From: Pseudomonas abieticivorans
GTDB lineage: Bacteria; Pseudomonadota; Gammaproteobacteria; Pseudomonadales; Pseudomonadaceae
Length of the DNA: 64,000 nt
Direction: 5' to 3'
NCBI RefSeq assembly: GCF_023509015.1
Contig: NZ_CP094975.1
Coordinates: 3,837,501 to 3,901,500 of the forward strand
Shown: one piece after another, positions 15,848-23,541 of the stretch
Layout of the letters: the number at the start of each line of letters is the position of its first letter
Position numbering within the stretch: position 1 is the first letter of the stretch
Translations under genes and position numbers: made by a program
The notes under the pieces: generated by a model
What the model was told of the DNA's origin: nothing
What the model saw: the letters and a program-made list of their open reading frames with translations, nothing else
Databases searched by the model: none

Positions 15848-18800
15848 AAAAAATGAATACGTCTTCGAAATCGGTTCCCTATGCAGAATTCGGCGAATTA
15901 TTAACTAGATATCGAATAGCGGCGGGTTTCCCTAAGCAGAAGGATCTGGCTACGGCCCTCGGAAAGACCCAGCAGTCGGTGAGTCGCTGGGAGAAAGGGG
16001 CTGCCCGCCCAAAATCCGTTGACATTCCCTCGCTGGAGCGGCTTGTTGGAGCTAAAGAAAACGAGCTTCTGGAGGCTGCGGGATATATGGCTGCTTCTGC
16101 GGATCTTCGCATCGAAACGGCCACGTCATACGACCGTCCCCTCCCGCTCTCAGCTTTGCATCCGGATACATTTGAAAGTTTCTGCGCGGCCTTTTTGGGT
16201 CGGCTGTACCGATCCGGTGGTGGAAAAGTTCATCGTTATGGGGGGACAGGCCATAAGCAGCACGGTATCGATATCGTCGCTACTGGCCCATTCGGGACGT
16301 ATACATTTCAATGCAAACGCGTTAATGAGTTTGGCGCCCAAAAGGTCCATACGGCCGTTGCTGAGCAAACTTACATCGCGGATCTTAAGGTGCTGTTGCT
16401 CTCCAGCGTCGCGAGCACAAAGGCGCGTGATGCAATGGTTGTGCATATTGACTGGGAGTTGTGGGATCGAGAGGACATTACCCGAAAATTCCATGATCTC
16501 GCTATGTCCGATCGCCTGGATCTCGTCGACCGTTACTTCAGCGGTCAGCGATTAGAACTATTAGGTGTTGATGAGTCGGGACCTATTCAGACCGTAGAGG
16601 ACTTCTTCAAACCCTTCCTAATTTCCGATCGCTTCTTCAACCACTCTTGGGCACTTGTTGGTCGCGACGCAGAGGTGTCGCAGGTGGTGGACTATGTGAA
16701 GGATGAGTCGGTGCTCCTAACCTGTCTAGTCGGGGCGCCAGGTTTTGGAAAGAGCCGGGTTCTTCGTGAAGTCACTCAGCAGATAGCTGATAACACTACC
16801 CTATTAGTTCGATTTGTATCGCCAACTGAAGACGTTAAAGCTCATTTTTTGGACAACCTTCGCGACAGTCTCGGCGGCGTGACGCTGCTTGTGATAGATG
16901 ATGCTCACGAGCGCGAAGACCTTGGTGTACTCCTAAGATACGCAGCCGTACCGGACAACAGAACGCGGTTGCTTCTTTCGCTTCGTCCCTACGGAAAAGA
17001 AAGATTGCGCCTTCAAGCCGCTGAGATAAGTCTCTCCGGGCCTTTGGTTCAATATGTTGATATGCACCAGCAGACGCGAGAGGAAGCGCAAGCACTAGCT
17101 GAATCAGTTCTTACCGAATGCAACGGTCCTCTTGCGGCCGCTGTCGAAATCGCTCGTGCAACGTTTTCAACGCCCTTGGTTACAGTTTTGGCGGCGCAGT
17201 TGGTCGCCCGTGACAATGTGCCAATGACGTTGTTAGGCAATTCAGAAGAGTTTCAAACCTATGTGCTTTCCAGTCTTCAAGACGTTATTGCGGTCACTTT
17301 AGTTTCGGGGCTGGATGTTTCGAAGCTTAGGGGGGTCCTACGGGTCATTGCGCTACTTCAGCCTATAATTCCGGACGATCCCTGTCTGCTTAATATTTTG
17401 TCAAAAGTCGAAGGGGTTGAACAGCCGGACGCCAGTAGGCTAATACGTTTGTTAGGAGAAGCGGGGGTTCTATTCAAGCGCGGTGTGCGCTCGAGGCTTG
17501 CTCCTGACTTACTGGCAGATGAAATTATCCGTTCGAACTATCTTGATGTAGACCGCAAGGCTAACGAGCTAGTTACGGCAGTATTTGATCTTGCGGGCGC
17601 TGACCAGCTTAAAAATTTATTTGTTAATCTTGGTCGGTTGGACTGGCGCCTACGCGCAGGAAAGACAGATGACAGTGTGTTATTGACGAGTTTGAGCCCG
17701 AAGCTACGTTGGGAAGAGAAATATACCAACCCACATGTCGAAGCAGTTGAAGCGGTTTCCTATTACCAACCCCGGTTTGCGCTCGACTTCGCCAAACGCC
17801 TCATCATGGAAAAACATGGGGAGAATTCGGCTGTATGCAACATGGTGCGTAATGCCGCATATACTTACGACCACCTCCAAGAGGCGTGTTCACTCCTTTG
17901 GGCAGCAGGGCGTAGCGACGTCCGAGCGCTGAATCAGCAACCGAGTCACGGCATTCGCATTCTCAAGGACCTGGCTAAGTTTGAGTTGAATAAACCTGTC
18001 GGGTACGTGCTCGAAGTTGTTCGTTTTGCTTTTGAGCTCCTAGAAAGACCAATATCGCTCAGTTCGGTTCACACTCCCTTCACCATTCTTGAGGGAGCGC
18101 TGGGTACGGAGATTGAGTCGACAAGTTATTCTCGCTCGACCTTAACGATCACTCGACATCACCTTTCCCTGAAGGCAGTAAAAGTCGTTAGAGATGGTAT
18201 AACCGAAGCATTGCTCAAGTTTTTGCGGGAAGTTCCACCTCGAAGAGCATTTCTTGCTGCGCAGACAATAGCTCAAGCCTTGCGGGGGCCAATGCGCGGT
18301 GATTCCACCGATAAAGAATGGCAGCGAGAGCATCAGGACCTCTTGCGGAAGCTTCGAGTTATGCTTCAAGAGGTGTATTTACCGCCTGTAGTGTTGCTTC
18401 GGCTCGCAGATTCCATATCCTGGCATGCATTTCACGGAAAGAGTGAGGGGGCTGGCGAAGCGGGTGCCATCATTGATTTATTAAGCCGAGATTTGAGGAC
18501 GCGGCTTATACGAGCGCTCATAGACGGCTGGGGTACGAAGACATGGAGGCTTAGTCCGTCACTTAACCGGGAGGAGCATGAGACCGACCGTATAATTCTG
18601 ACGGCTGATTTGATGACTGCGTTTCCGGTTCTGGGAGATTTGCTTGATGAGTTGAATGACTGTATGCAGGATATTGAAAACGTGGCCTCTAATGGCTATG
18701 GCTCTCCTTTCCTACTTATAAATCATCTGCTCAGTTCAGTCCCGAATCTTGCCGCCGAATTGCTCCGCAGAAATAGCGAGTGTCAGGTCGGTCATCTTGC

Positions 18801-19902
18801 CCCGTTTGTAGGTAAGGCTTTAAGTGTCGCTGTGGAAACGGGACACTCGGAATTGGTAATGGACTATGTAGGTCGCTCGGAGGGGTCTACAGAAGTGATG
18901 GCTCAACTCGCTGAGGCATACGCGAGATTCGAGCCTTCACGGTCCTACACCCAGCATGAAATTGCTCTGTTTAGGCGTATCTTTGAAAGTAATGATCCGA
19001 GCGTAATGTTTGTCGCGTCTAGTCTAGCGCGCCAAATCGCTGATAAAAATCCTGCTTTGGCAGTTGAGTTAATTTGTTCGGCAGATTTTGAAGTGAGTAC
19101 TAGGGCAACTCACGATATGTTCATGTTGATCGCCGGCGGAACGCAAATTCCGAAGGTTGATATCGACAGTCGACGACACGAGCTTTTAAATAAGCTTTTA
19201 GTAATGAAGGAGCTTGATGATTACTGGGTTAGGTCCTTCCTCGCATCGTCAATGAAAGAAGATCCTTCAGCTGTAGTTGCCTTGGTCAAGGAACGTCTTA
19301 TCGAGGCAACGCGTCGAAAAGATTGGTCCTATGAGCCGTTGAGCAAAGAGCGCAATGAAAACAGCCTTAGACTTATGGGTGTTGAGGCTGGACCCCGTTT
19401 GATAAGAGGGTTGCTTGACTGGGCTCTCAATGAGTCAGCAGAGTCTCGGGGGGCTCGGTGTATTGGTGACGTAATTGCCGGTCTATGCGGCGACTATGAC
19501 GAAGTGCTTCTTGAATTACTAATCGCGTGGATGTCCTCGGGTACTCTGGCACATGCTAACGTTGTAGCCAGGGTGCTGCGGGAGAGTCAACCGGCCTTTA
19601 TCTACGATCATCCAAAGTTTATCCGCGACATCCTCAACGCGGCAGAGTTAATGGGGGAAGAAGCGTTAATGTATATACGCTCATCAATCGAGGCGTCAGT
19701 ATATTCTGGCATTCGAGGTGGAGCATACGGTGAACCGTTCCCTGAGGATGTCCGACAAGAACAACACTGTGTGAAGATGCTTGAGTCGCTCAGCCGCGTA
19801 GAGCCTTCATTTGATCTATATGCCGCATTGCTCCGAACCGCGCGCGATGGAATAGAGCGTCAACGTAAGTCGAGTGAAGCTCTAGAGGATGAGGATGCTT
19901 AA
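15829..19902 (+). CDS. XRE HTH - Mrr-like nuclease - STAND NTPase fusion protein (candidate anti-phage effector/sensor)
   Basis: 1357-aa multidomain protein. Residues 20-85 form a Cro/XRE helix-turn-helix (KTQQSVSRWEKGAARP). Residues 108-245 look like an Mrr-type PD-(D/E)xK nuclease: an early acidic residue E116, the GGTGHKQHGIDIV segment with D148, and QCK with K163. Residues 275-400 have LVGRDAE, the Walker A loop GAPGFGKS (302-309), the Walker B strand LLVIDDAH (353-360) and a sensor-like Arg (SLRP). The remaining 900 residues are helical and repeat-like, as in sensor halves of STAND proteins. Avs anti-phage proteins combine a nuclease, a STAND NTPase and a repeat sensor; an N-terminal DNA-binding domain in the same chain is unusual. 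The given start is a GTG; ATG at 15853 is also possible and neither has a clear Shine-Dalgarno. Base use is AT-rich, which suggests transfer. Confidence 0.88.
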   Translation: MSIKWYKKMNTSSKSVPYAEFGELLTRYRIAAGFPKQKDLATALGKTQQSVSRWEKGAARPKSVDIPSLERLVGAKENELLEAAGYMAASADLRIETATSYDRPLPLSALHPDTFESFCAAFLGRLYRSGGGKVHRYGGTGHKQHGIDIVATGPFGTYTFQCKRVNEFGAQKVHTAVAEQTYIADLKVLLLSSVASTKARDAMVVHIDWELWDREDITRKFHDLAMSDRLDLVDRYFSGQRLELLGVDESGPIQTVEDFFKPFLISDRFFNHSWALVGRDAEVSQVVDYVKDESVLLTCLVGAPGFGKSRVLREVTQQIADNTTLLVRFVSPTEDVKAHFLDNLRDSLGGVTLLVIDDAHEREDLGVLLRYAAVPDNRTRLLLSLRPYGKERLRLQAAEISLSGPLVQYVDMHQQTREEAQALAESVLTECNGPLAAAVEIARATFSTPLVTVLAAQLVARDNVPMTLLGNSEEFQTYVLSSLQDVIAVTLVSGLDVSKLRGVLRVIALLQPIIPDDPCLLNILSKVEGVEQPDASRLIRLLGEAGVLFKRGVRSRLAPDLLADEIIRSNYLDVDRKANELVTAVFDLAGADQLKNLFVNLGRLDWRLRAGKTDDSVLLTSLSPKLRWEEKYTNPHVEAVEAVSYYQPRFALDFAKRLIMEKHGENSAVCNMVRNAAYTYDHLQEACSLLWAAGRSDVRALNQQPSHGIRILKDLAKFELNKPVGYVLEVVRFAFELLERPISLSSVHTPFTILEGALGTEIESTSYSRSTLTITRHHLSLKAVKVVRDGITEALLKFLREVPPRRAFLAAQTIAQALRGPMRGDSTDKEWQREHQDLLRKLRVMLQEVYLPPVVLLRLADSISWHAFHGKSEGAGEAGAIIDLLSRDLRTRLIRALIDGWGTKTWRLSPSLNREEHETDRIILTADLMTAFPVLGDLLDELNDCMQDIENVASNGYGSPFLLINHLLSSVPNLAAELLRRNSECQVGHLAPFVGKALSVAVETGHSELVMDYVGRSEGSTEVMAQLAEAYARFEPSRSYTQHEIALFRRIFESNDPSVMFVASSLARQIADKNPALAVELICSADFEVSTRATHDMFMLIAGGTQIPKVDIDSRRHELLNKLLVMKELDDYWVRSFLASSMKEDPSAVVALVKERLIEATRRKDWSYEPLSKERNENSLRLMGVEAGPRLIRGLLDWALNESAESRGARCIGDVIAGLCGDYDEVLLELLIAWMSSGTLAHANVVARVLRESQPAFIYDHPKFIRDILNAAELMGEEALMYIRSSIEASVYSGIRGGAYGEPFPEDVRQEQHCVKMLESLSRVEPSFDLYAALLRTARDGIERQRKSSEALEDEDA

Positions 19903-19927
19903 CCCGAGACAAGAAGGCGTTCAAGTT

Positions 19928-19946
19928 TTAGGGCAAGATTAGGGCA
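19928..19946 (+). repeat. Paired TTAGGGCA direct repeats, right island end
   Basis: TTAGGGCA at 19928-19935 and 19939-19946, the same orientation and 11-base spacing as at the left end. No gene lies between 19903 and 20210; that stretch holds these repeats, the right attachment repeat and the second terminator. Confidence 0.6.
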
Positions 19947-20040
19947 TACTCGGGGCCGCCATAGGCCGTTATGAGCCTTAGACTAAATCCGAAAACGCCT
20001 ATTTCAGTCGCCTAGAGCGGTCCATTCGCCCATGAGAAGG

Positions 20041-20070
20041 GGTTCAAATCCATATCTCTCCGCCATTATT
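20041..20070 (+). repeat. Right attachment repeat (attR)
   Basis: Thirty bases identical to the tRNA-Ser 3' end at 10691-10720 except for one base. Only the T-loop-to-CCA part is present, so no second tRNA is encoded here. Confidence 0.88.
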
Positions 20071-20080
20071 GTGTAAGAAA

Positions 20081-20119
20081 AAGCCCCTGAAATTTTCAAA
20101 GATTTCAGGGGCTTTTTCG
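20081..20119 (+). terminator. Terminator, second copy, beyond the right attachment repeat
   Basis: AGCCCCTGAAAT...ATTTCAGGGGCT followed by TTTTT, the same arms as the terminator at 10731 but a different loop. One of the two is probably the original host terminator displaced by integration. Confidence 0.85.
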
Positions 20120-20210
20120 TTTCCAGGTTTTGATCTTGGGCGTTTTGGCCTAAATCTGTCCTGTCGGGCTCGGCAGATTGGCTGAAACACCAGTGCGTGC
20201 AGCCAAGTAG

Positions 20211-20557
20211 TCAATGCACTTCTATGGGCTTCACGGTCAGTTCTACACCGAGTGCCAGCATCAGCCTTTGAATGGTGTCAAACCGCGTTTTATCACCCCC
20301 TTGAGGGTCTTATACAGCGATTCCCGATTGACACCTGCCTCCTCGGCCAGTTTGTTCACGCCACGGGCCTTTGCCACCTCCCCCAACGCTTGCATCAGCA
20401 GGTGGGGATTCCTCTCCTTCATGACCTCGGCCAGGAATGCGCTGATGGTTTCGGGCGAATCCAGGTAACGGGAGGCCTCAAAACGGCTGGTGTTTTCAGT
20501 GGTAGCGTTTTTCAGTTCGACAATGGGCATGTCCAGTGGGTTGAATGTCTTGCTCAT
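20211..20557 (-). pseudogene. HigA-like addiction-module antitoxin, frameshifted, without toxin
   Basis: DNA-binding antitoxin of the 'putative addiction module antidote' group. It reads MSKTFNPLDM...ASRYLDSPETISAFL...VAKARGVNKLAEEAGVNRESLYKTLK, with the helix-turn-helix in the second half. A G-run at 20298-20302 has five Gs where six are needed for GGDKTRFDTIQRLMLALGV; the strict frame ends early (20261), while the restored frame runs to a TGA at 20211. No RelE/HigB-type toxin gene is found on either side. It lies just outside the right attachment repeat. Confidence 0.75.
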
Positions 20558-20780
20558 GGCGCACCTTTATTAGCCATACGTCGAGTGCCGTTGGGTTATC
20601 GATGATGAATTTCAGGGTGATCATTGTAGCCTGCTGGCTACCGGATGTTGGAAAGCAGCAGGCCTTGGTAAGCAGGAATGGAGCTGGATCCTGTCAGCAA
20701 ATTCACCCAGTCTTCATCCTACGTAAGGCGCCCCCGTTGATAATCGATCCCGAACGATCAACGACCCGCAGGGGGCATTC

Positions 20781-21002
20781 ATGATCCGCACCGTCAACCT
20801 TTCTGTCACCTTCCCTAATTTTGGCACCAACTACTTCGCCCAGCACGTCGAAGCCCGGCGCTCGGTTGCCTTGATCGAAGACAAAAGCTTCGATGCCTAC
20901 CTGATGCCCCAGGCGATCCACCATTTCAGCAACGGGGTGGTGGGGTTCAATGACCAGTGCAGGTTCTTGAGCAATATTCTGGGGGCGCATCTATCGGCTT
21001 GA
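20781..21002 (+). CDS. Hypothetical protein
   Basis: 73-aa ORF (MIRTVNLSVTFPNFG...NILGAHLSA) with an AGGGGGC ribosome-binding site before its ATG. No family is recognised; it could be a gene fragment. Nothing else is seen between 20558 and 20780. Confidence 0.4.
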   Translation: MIRTVNLSVTFPNFGTNYFAQHVEARRSVALIEDKSFDAYLMPQAIHHFSNGVVGFNDQCRFLSNILGAHLSA

Positions 21003-21042
21003 ACTGCGCGAAACTCCAGCAGCAGCGATAGGCTGCGGTCGG

Positions 21043-21321
21043 CTAATCTCGGGGTTTGGTTCCGACCTTGCCGGTGTAGGGGTTCACGTTGCCTTTAGTT
21101 GTGTAGTTATTATTTCTTGTGGCGTCAGGGTTCGTGGCGTGAGAGGGCTGAACGTAGGTCCCATTGCTCCGCGTATACCCGCTGATGGAGTGATCTGCGC
21201 GACCACTATAGCCGCTGTAGGAGTAAGAGCTATGCGCCCCGAAGCTGCTACCTCGGGCGAATGCGTTGCCCGACAAAACGACTGCGGATGCCAAGGCGAT
21301 CCATGTGAAGGCTTTTATCAT
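21043..21321 (-). CDS. Small secreted protein with GYTRSNGTYV/NPYTGKVGTK motifs
   Basis: 92-aa exported protein. A signal peptide (about 1-22, ending AFA) precedes a Ser/Gly/Tyr-rich region and then the motifs GYTRSNGTYVQPSHAT and KGNVNPYTGKVGTK, which recur in a family of small periplasmic proteins of unknown function. A GGAGCAG ribosome-binding site precedes the start. Confidence 0.7.
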   Translation of the reverse strand: MIKAFTWIALASAVVLSGNAFARGSSFGAHSSYSYSGYSGRADHSISGYTRSNGTYVQPSHATNPDATRNNNYTTKGNVNPYTGKVGTKPRD

Positions 21322-21470
21322 TTCTGCTCCTTGTTGTTATTGATTACAAATGATGGCCTAAAGGTATCACGCAGATTTGAGCGTAGGTTATAGACGTGTG
21401 TGGTACAGACAATATTTGGCCAGGCCGTTCAGTCCTGAGCCTCGTGCTAAAAAGGGTAAAAGCACCACGA

Positions 21471-21701
21471 TCACAGCTGAATCTGCTCGATCAGGGTATT
21501 GGGAGCTCTTCCCAAGGCCTCGCACAACTCCAGAAACTCAATCACATCCAACCTGCGCTCCGCATTCTCGACCTTCGAGACGTACGATTGCGGCCGCATC
21601 AGCTTTGCCGAGAGCTCGCTTTGCGTAAGGCCTGCTTCCTTCCTGGCATCGGTCAAAAGCTTCAAAAGTGACTGGTAACGAGCCTTGTGGATGGTCTTCA
21701 T
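21471..21701 (-). CDS. XRE family transcriptional regulator
   Basis: 76-aa single-domain Cro/C1-type helix-turn-helix protein; the recognition region is AGLTQSELSAKLMRPQSYVSKVENAERRLDV. Small stand-alone XRE proteins of this kind usually repress themselves and a neighbour. It is divergent from the 115-aa ORF, with inverted repeats between the two that may be its operators. Confidence 0.85.
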   Translation of the reverse strand: MKTIHKARYQSLLKLLTDARKEAGLTQSELSAKLMRPQSYVSKVENAERRLDVIEFLELCEALGRAPNTLIEQIQL

Positions 21702-21737
21702 GAGGACTGCCGATTAGAGGTCGACAGTCTGAATAAA

Positions 21738-21764
21738 CCTAATTTAGGATTATCCCAAAATGGG
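21738..21764. promoter_or_regulatory. Two adjacent inverted repeats between divergent genes
   Basis: CCTAATTTAGG (arms CCTAA/TTAGG) at 21738-21748 and CCCAAAATGGG (arms CCCA/TGGG) at 21754-21764. They lie just upstream of the XRE gene and are likely operators for it; inferred. Confidence 0.45.
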
Positions 21765-21861
21765 TTTTTGATTTATAGTGGGCCTGCGTTGATCAAAACG
21801 CGAGCGCTTTCCCGCTTTTGGGCAGCGCCCATATCAATCAGTTACTGAAAAGGATTTTCGG

Positions 21862-22209
21862 ATGATGGACAAAAATAGACCTTCCCGGTTTCTGAGGCAG
21901 CAGACGGTCGTACAGCTCTTCCGCACATCTCCAAAATCGTTTGATAGAAAGCCGGCGTCTTCCGGCTTCTCATTTGCCGACCTTTCTTCAAGGGAGGAGG
22001 CCATTCGGGCCCTGCAAAGCCATTTACTGAATGAGTGGAGCGGCCTCAGTTCAGCGGGGCGTGACGCTTTGGATTTTGCTCCGCAAAGCCAATTTTCCGA
22101 AGAAGAGGACGGGCTGACGCATCTCGCCTACCTGCTAATCGACTGCGCTAACCGCACGCTGGAGGAGGCGGTAGCGGTTCGACGTCGGCGGTTGATGGAT
22201 TCAATGTGA
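21862..22209 (+). CDS. Hypothetical protein
   Basis: 115-aa soluble protein of unknown function (MMDKNRPSRF...VRRRRLMDSM), Arg/Ser-rich at the start and helical after residue 40. A second ATG follows directly after the first. An AAAGGA site precedes the start. It lies directly before the HepT remnant but does not look like MntA, the nucleotidyltransferase antitoxin that normally precedes hepT. Confidence 0.55.
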   Translation: MMDKNRPSRFLRQQTVVQLFRTSPKSFDRKPASSGFSFADLSSREEAIRALQSHLLNEWSGLSSAGRDALDFAPQSQFSEEEDGLTHLAYLLIDCANRTLEEAVAVRRRRLMDSM

Positions 22210-22226
22210 AGGCGAAGGTGTTTTTC

Positions 22227-22445
22227 ATGAACGACGATGCGCTGATAAGCGCAGCAGCCTCCACAGCGCGTTGCGTGGCGAGGGCTCGTGAGGAATACCA
22301 CATGGGTCCCGCAACCTTTGCCAGCGACTTGACCCGGCAAGATGCCGCGATTTTGAATGTCCAGCGCGCCTTGGACTTCGATTTTGGCAATGGCTTAGCA
22401 CCTTGCTCGGCTAGAGCGATTGGGCGAGTTGCAGGGCGCCACTGA
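22227..22445 (+). pseudogene. HepT-like HEPN ribonuclease toxin, truncated
   Basis: The first 50 residues (MNDDALISAAASTARCVARA...FASDLTRQDAAILNVQRALDF) match the N-terminal helix pair of HepT/DUF86 toxins. After about 22377 the sequence no longer resembles the family, and the RNase motif (R-x4-H-x-Y) near the usual C-terminus is missing. The cognate MntA gene is also absent. It is a remnant of a HepT-MntA module. Confidence 0.7.
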
Positions 22446-22704
22446 GTGTTTTGAGTGATTGGAGCGGGCAGGCTAGAGAGACGGTGCTTTGTTCCCGAGG
22501 CTGAAAATTCTGAACGCCTCTTGCCATGAGGTTGTTTAGGGTGGTCAGCAGGTGCGGGTAGCATCTGTCGCCACCGTTGTCATGGTTCACCTGCTGGGGG
22601 GCAGGGCAGGAAACCTGCTGTAAACCTTTCCCTCCGTTTGTCAGGGGCCAGGCGCGGTGCGCTGGATTACAATAATCCTCGATCAGTACGCCCCTGAGGG
22701 CAAC

Positions 22705-22908
22705 ATGGAGAAAGCGCACATGGAGAAAAAATCCTTGATCAGTCGAGAAGTTATCGAGCGAGCAGCCAAACGTATGCGTGACGGTCATTCTTCTGGCCGT
22801 AATGCACTGCCCCGGGAGCTGCAGATAGTGATTTCATGGAAAGAGCTTTCTGCGGAAAGGGTCCGGGAGTGTTTTAAAAAAGCTTTGTTGAAAGAGCGAG
22901 GCATCTGA
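22705..22908 (+). CDS. Hypothetical protein
   Basis: 67-aa basic protein (MEKAHMEKKSLISREVIERAAKRM...ALLKERGI), predicted helical. The ATG at 22705 follows a GAGGG site; a GTG at 22657 would extend it. Four bases separate it from the next gene, so the two form an operon. Function unknown. Confidence 0.5.
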   Translation: MEKAHMEKKSLISREVIERAAKRMRDGHSSGRNALPRELQIVISWKELSAERVRECFKKALLKERGI

Positions 22909-22912
22909 CTTC

Positions 22913-23404
22913 ATGGAAGAAGGGACTGCTGAATCGAAGGGATACAATTTTATTTTCCAAAAGCTCGTGCAGTACGACGAAGACGTACTCGGCATCATTG
23001 CTTACTCGGTTTATAAGAAGCAGAAAATTGAGTACCTCACCTCAATTCGACAGAAGCAGGGTAGAGAGCCATTGGCGTCAGAACTCGAGTCGTTTCATAG
23101 CCTGAGCAATAGCCCTACTCAAATCGAAACGTATCAAGCCCGAGCCCTATCACTCATCAGGACCTTTACCGACGACGCCATTGTTGAGGAAGCAAAGGAG
23201 GTTTCTGATTACTACGCCGAGAAGTCCAGGCAAGAGGTTGCAAAGCTCAAGCCTCGCTTTTGGCTGGGCGTTGGTCAGAGCGTGGTGGGTTCTGCCGCGT
23301 TTGTGCTGTTGTTGGGCGTATTGGTCATTTTTACCTGGAGCCTGAACCAAGGGCCTCGCCAGATCATCGAGCATATCTTTGATGTTCAAATCACTGTCCG
23401 GTAG
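22913..23404 (+). CDS. Hypothetical single-pass membrane protein
   Basis: 163-aa protein with a soluble helical N-terminal part (residues 1-120) and one membrane helix at about 125-148 (GSAAFVLLLGVLVIFTW), leaving a short tail. No family is recognised. It is translated right after the preceding 67-aa ORF. The N-terminal region probably lies in the cytoplasm, acting as a membrane-anchored partner of that protein; this is inference. Confidence 0.6.
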   Translation: MEEGTAESKGYNFIFQKLVQYDEDVLGIIAYSVYKKQKIEYLTSIRQKQGREPLASELESFHSLSNSPTQIETYQARALSLIRTFTDDAIVEEAKEVSDYYAEKSRQEVAKLKPRFWLGVGQSVVGSAAFVLLLGVLVIFTWSLNQGPRQIIEHIFDVQITVR

Positions 23405-23541
23405 CCCCTCTACTACCAAAGAACCGCCCCCCAGTACCCAAAGCATCATTTAGCTCCCCCCGCGTTGCTCCTACGATTGACCCCACTTGATGAGTGCAAC
23501 CTCGGCCCATCGGGGCCAATCACAATAAAAGAGGATCAACC

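Larger units (their letters stand above)
10691..20070. mobile_element. tRNA-Ser-integrated genomic island (decayed integrase, candidate defence genes)
   Basis: The island is bounded by direct repeats of the tRNA 3' end at 10691-10720 and 20041-20070, exactly 9350 bases apart. It contains a tyrosine-recombinase gene with two frameshifts, a broken adenine methylase, paired TTAGGGCA repeats at both ends, and several AT-richer genes without core homologues. The layout fits an integrated phage-derived island or satellite that has lost its mobility gene and keeps passenger genes likely to act in defence. Whether it contains one element or nested insertions cannot be told from this sequence alone. 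Confidence 0.85.

Noticed and set aside
20041..20070. Second tRNA-Ser gene
   Set aside because: Only the T-loop, acceptor 3' strand and CCA are present; it is the attachment repeat.
20558..20780. RelE/HigB toxin next to the HigA-like antitoxin
   Set aside because: All frames were read; only a 42-codon frame (from 20624 on the minus strand) appears and it does not resemble a toxin.
22206..22445. Functional HepT-MntA toxin-antitoxin system
   Set aside because: HepT is truncated before its RNase motif, and the upstream 115-aa gene has no nucleotidyltransferase motif.
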